This document shows, piece after piece, positions 57,961 through 64,000 of a stretch of DNA of 64,000 nucleotides (its first letter is position 1; every line of letters begins with the position of its first letter). A program made the position numbers and the translations under genes. The stretch is from the NCBI GenBank assembly GCA_025936115.1, contig JAICTZ010000018.1:85346-149345 (forward strand), given 5' to 3'. A model generated the notes under the pieces. It was given only the letters and a program-made list of their open reading frames with translations. It was not told the origin of the DNA and ran no database searches. This DNA is from Polyangiaceae bacterium. GTDB taxonomy: Bacteria; Myxococcota_A; Polyangia; Polyangiales; Polyangiaceae.

Positions 57961-58836
57961 TCAGCGCGGGCGGTGACGGCGCTCGCCGTGGCTCAGGACC
58001 CTGGCGACGCGTTCCAACGCTTGGAGTGCCTCTCCGTCGAGGGGGCGAGGTTCGGGGCTGAAATGGCACAGCGCGCCGAAAATGAGCGCATCCTGCCCCA
58101 CGACGGGCGTGCCCACGAAGGAGCGCATCAGCGCGTGGCGTTGCTCGGGGATCATGTCGGGGCCACAAGCCGCGTGGTCCACGGCGTGAGAGCACTGCGT
58201 CGCGAAAAGCGTTGCGCACGGCGTGTCCGCCACCGGCACGCGTCGCGTGAAAGGATCGCTTTCGGGCTGTTCGCGATCGAACGTCCACACGCTGTGGAGC
58301 TCCCCGCCCTCGCGGCGAAAGAACGCCGAATACCGGTGTTCGGTCGAGGCGTTCAGGAGCGCGAGCAACTGACGATAATCGTGCTGCAGGATGAGCGCGT
58401 CGATGCGCTCCGACGACGGCACGCTCCCGGGCACGGGCGGCGTCCGCTCTCCGAGCACGCAGCAAAGCGCGTCCACGAGATCGGCCAGATTAACAGGCTT
58501 TGTTAGGCATTTTTGCAAGCCCGACGCCGCGCCCGCACGCGACGTGCTGCTCGGTACCGAGCTCCCCGGACCGGCGTCGAGTAGCGCTACGGCGGGTAGA
58601 GCCGCCGACTCTGGCGCGCTACGGAGCTCTTCGAGCAGAGCTGCCATGTCGACGTTCGGCAGCCCTAGCCCGCAGACGAGCGCGTCCGGCAGGGTTTCAC
58701 GCGCCCCCCACGACGCGGTTTGCGCGTCGCGCGCCGGAAAGCACTTGGCGCCGTGCCGCTTGAGCTCCGAACCGAGCTGATCGAGGAGGGCGCCGTCTGC
58801 ATCGAGGAGCAGCACCGTACGGTCGGCCAAAAGCAT
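57961..58836 (-). CDS. Receiver-like + GAF domain protein
   Basis: A 291-residue protein. Residues about 5-125 have the receiver fold (TVLLLDADGALLDQL, LTKPVNLADLV with Lys113), but the phosphoacceptor position is Gly56 (DALVCGLGLPN) where VxxxDxxLP is expected, so it cannot be phosphorylated in the normal way. Residues about 130-285 form a GAF-type domain (AFFRREGGELHSVWTFDRE; SFVGTPVVGQDALIFGALCHF, in parts). It may sense a ligand or interact by its receiver-like domain. Function unknown. Follows the vWA gene on the same strand after 72 bases. Confidence 0.75.
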   Translation of the reverse strand: MLLADRTVLLLDADGALLDQLGSELKRHGAKCFPARDAQTASWGARETLPDALVCGLGLPNVDMAALLEELRSAPESAALPAVALLDAGPGSSVPSSTSRAGAASGLQKCLTKPVNLADLVDALCCVLGERTPPVPGSVPSSERIDALILQHDYRQLLALLNASTEHRYSAFFRREGGELHSVWTFDREQPESDPFTRRVPVADTPCATLFATQCSHAVDHAACGPDMIPEQRHALMRSFVGTPVVGQDALIFGALCHFSPEPRPLDGEALQALERVARVLSHGERRHRPR

Positions 58837-58933
58837 GTGTATGCCCGACGCTCGCGCGGTGGAGTGCCTCCATCAAATATTGTACAAAAGTTGCGCGCGC
58901 TTCTCTTGCGCCGCGGCGATGGCCGCCTGTGTG

Positions 58934-59128
58934 TCAGCGCGACGTCTCGCGTTTGCGCCGCCGGGTGCCGGGGCGCGTTTTCAGCGCCTCGCGATCGGCT
59001 GAGCCGACAATCCAAGCAACGTTTTTGCCGTGGCGCGTCAGTTTGATGCGCTGGCCATTGCGCGCTTGCGCCACGACGTCGGAAAAGTTGTTGCGCGCGT
59101 CGGCCACCGGAATCGGAAGGCTTTTCAT
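58934..59128 (-). CDS. Phd/YefM-type antitoxin, orphan
   Basis: A 64-residue protein with the Phd/YefM fold at the N-terminus: IPVADARNNFSDVVAQARNG, then RIKLTRHGKNVAWIV. These lines match antitoxin DNA-binding dimers. The C-terminus is short and basic (TRRRKRETSR), unlike the toxin-binding tail. No toxin gene is adjacent on either side: 59129-59390 is non-coding and the next minus gene starts at 58836. It may be an orphan regulator. Confidence 0.72.
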   Translation of the reverse strand: MKSLPIPVADARNNFSDVVAQARNGQRIKLTRHGKNVAWIVGSADREALKTRPGTRRRKRETSR

Positions 59129-59390
59129 GCTGGGTCTCACGCTCAAGGCCGGAGCAAGAAGGAGGCCAGCACCCGCATGCGTGAATCACGCGATTTTCTT
59201 GGGCGGAGCCAGCGAGCACGCGCGGGAGCCGCGCACGCTTGAGGCGATTTGGAGCGAGCGGCCGTGCCTTCGGCTTACCTCGCGGTGGAAGCGTCCGTTC
59301 ATGTGCGTAGCGGCCACGAGCGAGCATGGGCAAGACGAACGGTTTTTATGACGGTGCACCGCCCGGCCCGCGCACTAGCGGAGTCTCGAG

Positions 59391-61070
59391 GTGAGAGCAG
59401 GTGCGATGCTCGGCGCGCGGCTGCGCGTACCTGCACCGGTGCGAGCCATGCTCCTCACGGCGATCGCGATCTTTGCGACCGAAGCGGGCATCGCCCGTTG
59501 GGTGGACTCGCCCTCGGGGCTCATCGGGTGGCAGTCAGCGCTCGTCGATGCCGGGTTGCTCGTCGGAGTGACGCTGCCGGTGGTCTACTTCGCTTGGTTC
59601 CGGCCGCTCCGGCGCGAGCTCGAGTGGCATGTCCGCGCGGCGGTCTCGCTCGAAGCTCACGCCCTCTCGGACCCGCTCACGGCGCTGCCCAATCGAGTGG
59701 CCTTCCTCGAGCTGGTTCAAGAGGAGCTCGCTACCGCCGGGCGCGCGCAAGTCGCCTTCACCGTCGCCGTGCTCGACGTGCATCGGTTCGGTGAGGTGAA
59801 CGGGGCGCTCGGCCACGAAAGCGGCGACTTGCTGCTCAAGCTCATCGGCGAGCGGCTGCAGAGCGGCCGCTTGACGCACGGCGTCGCGGCCCGGCTCGAA
59901 TCCGACCTCTTCGCCGTATTGCTCGCCGAGGTCGATTTGAGCCGCGCACCGGCCGCGCTCGAGCGCCTGCACGAGCTCGTCGAGACACCGTTTTCGCTCG
60001 GTGAAGCGCCGATAGAGATCGAGGTTCACACGGGATTTGCCGCTTTCCCTCAGCACGGCGACACCCCGCACGTTCTGTTGCAGCGAGCCGAGCTCGCGTT
60101 GAGCCGCGCGAAGAAGAGCGGCGAGCGCGGTCAGGGTTACCGCGAGGAGAGCGAATCGGAGGCGCGCCGCCGGCTGGCTCTGGTGCGCTCATTACGCGGG
60201 GCGATCGAGCGCGGCGGGCTCTCGCTCGTGTACCAGCCGAAGCTCGCGCTCGACGGGGGGCAATTTGCAGGCGTCGAAGCGCTCGCGCGCTGGAACGATC
60301 CCGAGCTCGGCTTCGTTTCGCCGGGCGAGTTCGTGCCGCTCGCCGAGCAAACGAATTTGATTCGGCCGCTCACGCTGTGGGTGTTGCGTGAAGCCGTTCG
60401 GCAAATGGCGGCGTGGAAGAGCGCGGGCCTGGACGTGCCGGTCTCCGTGAACCTCTCCGCGCGCAATCTCGTCGACGAGACGCTGCCCGATCGCGTGAAG
60501 GAGCTCCTGCGCGAGTGGGACATCGAGCCGCGCTACTTGATGATGGAAGTGACCGAGAGCGCGGTGCTGGCCGACCCGGAACGGGCCGGAAACGTGATCG
60601 AACGCTTTCAGAAGAGCGGCGTCTCGCTTTCGATCGACGACTTCGGCACGGGCTATAGTTCCCTCACGTACGTGCGCACGATGCCGGCGGCCGAGCTCAA
60701 GATCGATCGTTCATTCGTGAAAGGGCTCGAGTCGAGTGAGAGCAATACGGCGATCGTGCGCGCCGTGATCGGACTTGCGCACAGTCTCGGCATGAAGGTC
60801 GTGTGCGAGGGCGTGGAGACGGAGGCGGCGCTGCTCCGCTTGCGTGAGCTCGGCTGCGATTTTGCGCAGGGCTATCTCTTGAGCCGTCCGCTGCCCGCTC
60901 GCGAGATCGTCGATTACGTTGCGAAGAGCGCGTTCCGCGTCTTCGGTAACCCGTACGACACGCGCCCGAGCGAGACGCGGCCCGCGCGCCTGTCGCTGTT
61001 GCCGCGCCACTCCCGCCCGCCGCTCGGGGACTCGCTGCGCGCGATCCGCGCGCGATCGTCGCCGGGCTAA
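59391..61070 (+). CDS. GGDEF/EAL protein with degenerate GGDEF and intact EAL
   Basis: A 559-residue membrane protein. Two membrane helices near 17-35 and 50-70. The GGDEF domain (about 90-250) has no catalytic motif: the site reads ESDLF (170-174) in RLESDLFAVLL. The EAL domain (about 265-520) has EAL (296-298), the metal and catalytic residues in NLSARNL, EVTESAV, DDFGTGYSSL, KIDRSFV and EGVET. So it is likely a c-di-GMP phosphodiesterase; the GGDEF part may bind GTP as an allosteric domain. The GTG at 59391 or the ATG at 59406 may be the start. Confidence 0.9.
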   Translation: MRAGAMLGARLRVPAPVRAMLLTAIAIFATEAGIARWVDSPSGLIGWQSALVDAGLLVGVTLPVVYFAWFRPLRRELEWHVRAAVSLEAHALSDPLTALPNRVAFLELVQEELATAGRAQVAFTVAVLDVHRFGEVNGALGHESGDLLLKLIGERLQSGRLTHGVAARLESDLFAVLLAEVDLSRAPAALERLHELVETPFSLGEAPIEIEVHTGFAAFPQHGDTPHVLLQRAELALSRAKKSGERGQGYREESESEARRRLALVRSLRGAIERGGLSLVYQPKLALDGGQFAGVEALARWNDPELGFVSPGEFVPLAEQTNLIRPLTLWVLREAVRQMAAWKSAGLDVPVSVNLSARNLVDETLPDRVKELLREWDIEPRYLMMEVTESAVLADPERAGNVIERFQKSGVSLSIDDFGTGYSSLTYVRTMPAAELKIDRSFVKGLESSESNTAIVRAVIGLAHSLGMKVVCEGVETEAALLRLRELGCDFAQGYLLSRPLPAREIVDYVAKSAFRVFGNPYDTRPSETRPARLSLLPRHSRPPLGDSLRAIRARSSPG

Positions 61071-61083
61071 AACCGAACGCAGG

Positions 61084-62133
61084 TCAGTCGGCCGCGAGCT
61101 GACCGGGATGTTTGTGCGCGAGCGACGGCAGCGTGAGCATCGCGAGCAGGTAGGCTTCCGAGAGGTTCAAGCCGACGGCCTGGCGGCGAATGTCGAAGCG
61201 ATCCACGGGGCCGTTCAGGGGATTGGAGCCCGTGTTGCTGCTGAGGCCGATTTCGTAGCCGGCTTGCACCATCGCGGCGCGGATAGGCGAATTTCGACCC
61301 AGGGCGTTGCCGACTGGGTAGGCGAGAGCGCGAGCCGGCACGCCCACTTCGCGTGCGAGATCGGCGCGCGAGCCGGCGAGCTCGTCCTCCAGGTCCGCGG
61401 GCGGCAACGTGTCGAGGACCCGATGTGTGCGAGTGTGGGATTCGACGTCCATGCCCGCGCGGTGGAGCTCGCGCACGTGGTCCCAGGTCATCAGCAGCTG
61501 CTCAGCGAACGTGCGCTCGATCTTTTGCGACCAGGCGACCTCCGCCGCATGCGCGAGCTCGTCCAAGAAGCGTTCGAGATCGAGGCCGGGCTGCGTCTTC
61601 ATGAGGCGCAAGATGCGCTCGAGCGCGAGGGGCCGGTTGGCGAGCCCAAATTCGACGGGAAAAGGATAGGTGAGCTTGATTTGGCTGACGGGCGTGCGCT
61701 TGACGATGTACGCGACGCGGTCCCACCAGTACATGCGGCGCTCGCCGATGCAGCCCGTCGATAGGAAGAAGACGGCTTTTGCGCCGTGGCGTTTCAGAAT
61801 CGGTAATGCAATCTCGTAGTTATCGAGATAGCCGTCGTCGAAGGTCACGGCGACCGCGTTCGGAGGCAGGAGCCGGCCGGCCGCGAAAGCGCAGAGTTCG
61901 TCGACGCCGACGAGCGTGAAATGCTTCTTGAGCGCGACAATCTGCCGCTCGAAGCATTCCGGCGTCACATCGACGACCTCGTCGTCGAAGAGGTCCTGGC
62001 CGCTCGGGCTCGGGAAGCGGTGATACGTGAGTACGCTGAGCCAAGGGCTCGGCATGCTCGAGCGGAGCGCCAAAGCGGCGCGCATCACTCCGGTTTGGTG
62101 CAGCAAGCTCGCGAGGCGCTGGCGTCTGGACAT
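61084..62133 (-). CDS. Polysaccharide deacetylase (CE4)
   Basis: A 349-residue NodB-type deacetylase. The motif AVTFDDGYLDNYEIAL holds the metal and catalytic Asp (Asp-Asp), and SHTRTHRVL gives the HxxxH metal pair. Further motifs LTYHRF and the DRVAYIVKR-type insert fit the XagB/PgdA-like group. It acts on N-acetylated polysaccharide, in the periplasm or, if no signal is used, at the cell surface; no signal peptide is seen, but the N-terminus has weak hydrophobic character. Start ATG 62133. Divergent from the adenylation gene across 218 bases. Confidence 0.88.
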   Translation of the reverse strand: MSRRQRLASLLHQTGVMRAALALRSSMPSPWLSVLTYHRFPSPSGQDLFDDEVVDVTPECFERQIVALKKHFTLVGVDELCAFAAGRLLPPNAVAVTFDDGYLDNYEIALPILKRHGAKAVFFLSTGCIGERRMYWWDRVAYIVKRTPVSQIKLTYPFPVEFGLANRPLALERILRLMKTQPGLDLERFLDELAHAAEVAWSQKIERTFAEQLLMTWDHVRELHRAGMDVESHTRTHRVLDTLPPADLEDELAGSRADLAREVGVPARALAYPVGNALGRNSPIRAAMVQAGYEIGLSSNTGSNPLNGPVDRFDIRRQAVGLNLSEAYLLAMLTLPSLAHKHPGQLAAD

Positions 62134-62351
62134 CGGTGGTCCCGGGAATCCGGGCTGTTGGGAGCGCTGCAACAAACAAGCCGGCCGCTGACTGTCTACG
62201 CGCTTCGACGTCGCGGCAAAGCGCCGCACGTGTCGTGATTTGCCGCGCGCTCGAAAGCAGCTAACGTTTCGCAAGAGGCGAAGTGATGGGTCCGGCGCGA
62301 GCTGTCGCGCAGGCGCCCACGAGAATGATTTTCGCATGAGGGTGGCTTCCC

Positions 62352-64000
62352 ATGACTCAGCACTTCGAGGGTTCGGCGACGCACGATCCGCGGGGCGGGC
62401 AATGGGTCTCGAGCGCGTGTGACGGCCACGCCCGCCCACCGCTCGGTGAGCATGTGCACGAGCGCTTCGAGCGCCGCGCGATCCTCGCGCCCGAGGCGGT
62501 CGCGCTCGATTTTCGCGGCGAGCGCTATTCGTACGCCGAGCTCAACGGGCGCGCGAACCACCTGGCCCACGAGCTTTTGGCGCGCGGCGTTCGTCCGGGA
62601 GCTCGCGTCGTCGTCGCCCTCGAGCCCTCGCCCCATACCACCGTGGCGTTGCTCGGGATCCTCAAGGCCGGGGCCGTCTACGTTCCGCTCGATCCGAACT
62701 ACCCGCCAGCGCGTATTCGCACCATCCTCGAGGATACGCGCCCGTTCGCCGTCGTCACGGAGGCCCATCTCGCCGAGCGACTGAGCTTCGCACCTGAAAG
62801 CTTGATCGTGCTCGGTGCGCTCTCCGCCCGGTCCCTCGTGGAGAATCCCCGTCGCACGGTGCGTCCCGAGCACACCGCCGCCATCTTCTACACGTCGGGC
62901 ACGACGGGTAAGCCGAAGGGCGTGATGCTGAGCTACGCGAACCTCCGCCACTACGTGGAGGTCGCGGTCGATCGTTACGAACTCGGCCCGAGCGACGTGA
63001 TGCCCTCGATCGCTCGGCACTCGTTCAGCATCAGCTTGTTCGAGCTCTTGACCCCGCTCGTCGCCGGAGGAACGTCGCTGCTCGTCGAGCGCGAGCACGT
63101 GCTCGACCCCGCGCGGCTGTCGCGCTCGCTCATGCACGTGACGGCTTTCCACGCGGGGCCGAGCCTGCTCAAAGGACTCGTTGCCTACGTCGAGCGCCAC
63201 CCGCCCTCGCTCGAAGCGTTCGCTGGCGTGCGCCACGCTTCCTCGGGGGGCGATCTCGTTCCCCCGGAGCTGCTGGAGAAGCTGAAGGACATTTTTTGGA
63301 ACGCCGACATCTTCGTCATCTACGGCTCGAGTGAGATCAGCTGCATGGGCACGACGTACGCGGTACCGCGGCAGCGCCGGGTGACGGCGACGTACGTCGG
63401 GAGGCCGTTCGACAACGTTTCGGTGCGCGTGCTCGACGCGGAGGGCCGCGTCGTGCCGACGGGCGTCGTGGGCGAGATCCACTTCGCGGGCGACGGCGTG
63501 AGTCTCGGCTATCTCGATCGCCCCGAGCTCACCGCTGAACGTTACCTCGAGCTCGAAGGGCGGCGGTTTTATCGCATGGGTGACCGCGGCCGCATGCACA
63601 AAGACGGCTTGCTCGAAATCCTGGGCCGCGCGGATTTTCAGACCAAGATTCGCGGCATGCGCGTCGAGCTCGGCGAAGTCGAGTACGAGCTCAGGCGCGC
63701 GCCCGGCGTGCGTGAAGGCGTGGTCGTGGCGCGCGCGGCCCCGGACGGGGAGAAGCAGCTCGTCGCGTACGTCGTGCCGGAGGAGAGAGACGCGGGCGCG
63801 AGCCTCGCGAACCCCGTGCGCCTAGCCGCCGTGCGCGCCCATCTGGCCGAGCACTTGCCGGACTACATGGTGCCCGCCGTCTACGTCGAGCTCGAACGAC
63901 TGCCGCTCAACGAGAACATGAAGATCGATCGGCGCGCGCTGCCCGAGCCCGACGAAGCGGATTTGCGCGCGCTCTCGGCGCGCTCGTTGCGCAATCCCGA
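62352..64000 (+). CDS. Adenylation-domain protein (NRPS A-domain type), runs off the window
   Basis: An open frame from the ATG at 62352 through the right edge, 549 codons with no stop. Core motifs: A3 YTSGTTGKPKG (180-190), YGSSE (324-328), A7 YRMGDRG (Asp411), A8 GRADFQTKIRGMRVELGEVE, and A10 NMKIDRRAL with Lys524. Such proteins activate a carboxylate with ATP. The A4 segment reads HSFSISLFELL: Ser226 replaces the Asp that normally binds the alpha-amino group, so the substrate may be other than an alpha-amino acid. An AGGG site lies 12 bases before the ATG. It may continue with carrier or other domains beyond the window. Confidence 0.88.
   Translation, partial: MTQHFEGSATHDPRGGQWVSSACDGHARPPLGEHVHERFERRAILAPEAVALDFRGERYSYAELNGRANHLAHELLARGVRPGARVVVALEPSPHTTVALLGILKAGAVYVPLDPNYPPARIRTILEDTRPFAVVTEAHLAERLSFAPESLIVLGALSARSLVENPRRTVRPEHTAAIFYTSGTTGKPKGVMLSYANLRHYVEVAVDRYELGPSDVMPSIARHSFSISLFELLTPLVAGGTSLLVEREHVLDPARLSRSLMHVTAFHAGPSLLKGLVAYVERHPPSLEAFAGVRHASSGGDLVPPELLEKLKDIFWNADIFVIYGSSEISCMGTTYAVPRQRRVTATYVGRPFDNVSVRVLDAEGRVVPTGVVGEIHFAGDGVSLGYLDRPELTAERYLELEGRRFYRMGDRGRMHKDGLLEILGRADFQTKIRGMRVELGEVEYELRRAPGVREGVVVARAAPDGEKQLVAYVVPEERDAGASLANPVRLAAVRAHLAEHLPDYMVPAVYVELERLPLNENMKIDRRALPEPDEADLRALSARSLRNP

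Overview
The window is 64 kb of very GC-rich bacterial DNA (about two thirds G+C) with dense coding, many 4-base ATGA or GTGA start/stop overlaps, and a gene set that points to a myxobacterium-like member of the Myxococcota, most likely a Polyangiales/Sorangiineae relative. The clues are the eukaryote-like Ser/Thr kinase, the NtrC-type regulator with GAFTDA instead of GAFTGA, the large hybrid sensor kinase, the Gly/Ser/Thr-rich (GTGGT-type) lipoproteins and von Willebrand A lipoprotein, and the many DUF4398/OmpA and small stress-membrane proteins. This taxonomic call is inference from gene style; no rRNA or other marker is present. I see no tRNA, rRNA, CRISPR array, prophage or intact insertion sequence.

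Layout. 1-1.7 kb: end of an unidentified gene, a doubtful small ORF and a Gfo/Idh/MocA oxidoreductase. 1.7-7.6 kb (minus): a five-gene operon for a PaoABC-type molybdenum aldehyde oxidoreductase (Fe-S, FAD/4Fe-4S and Mo subunits) with its XdhC/CoxI chaperone and a MocA-like cytidylyltransferase; the Fe-S subunit carries an unusual extra N-terminal redoxin-like domain. 7.8-10.3 kb: hemerythrin, AI-2E-type transporter, YihY/BrkB membrane protein. 10.4-19.5 kb: a tiny Cys-rich gene translationally coupled to a 2924-residue cyclic beta-glucan synthase (GT84+GH94). 19.6-27.1 kb: small envelope proteins and a TamA/TamB pair. 27.3-30.3 kb: sigma-54 activator/response regulator opposite a degenerate histidine kinase, and an outer-membrane protein operon.

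30.3-35.5 kb: small stress-membrane proteins (phage-holin/DUF1469-like, YtxH), a structured purine-rich intergenic region, and a five-gene operon of DUF4398 lipoprotein, OmpA-type lipoprotein, Ser/Thr kinase, DUF2383 helical protein and response regulator. 35.5-38.8 kb: a CHASE3/GAF/PAS hybrid histidine kinase converging on that operon. 39-45 kb: DoxX, DUF1328, TerC/Alx, aldo/keto reductase, small lipoprotein and membrane peptides, AlkB, a Cu/Zn-SOD-like lipoprotein lacking copper ligands, CoA-binding protein. 44.2-48.4 kb (minus): LCM-type methyltransferase, FdhD and an FdhF/YdeP molybdopterin oxidoreductase, a second molybdoenzyme locus.

48.5-56 kb: GlsB/YeaQ-type protein, an orphan PqqD-like protein, a 200-bp palindrome-rich miniature element with terminal inverted repeats, a GH13 glucosidase plus TreZ operon, a divergent GH1-like glycosidase and a YbhB/PEBP protein. 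55.3-64 kb: low-complexity lipoprotein, GreB-like factor, vWA lipoprotein, receiver-like/GAF protein, an orphan Phd-type antitoxin, a GGDEF/EAL protein with degenerate GGDEF, a polysaccharide deacetylase, and a divergent nonribosomal-peptide-type adenylation protein that runs off the end and lacks the Asp expected for alpha-amino acids.

The themes are envelope construction and stress (glucan synthase, TamAB, OmpA lipoproteins, small membrane proteins), signalling, glucan/trehalose metabolism and two molybdoenzyme systems. The most interesting items are the redoxin-like fusion on the Fe-S subunit, the copper-ligand-less SOD-like lipoprotein, the miniature element at 49.4 kb, and the atypical adenylation protein at the right edge.
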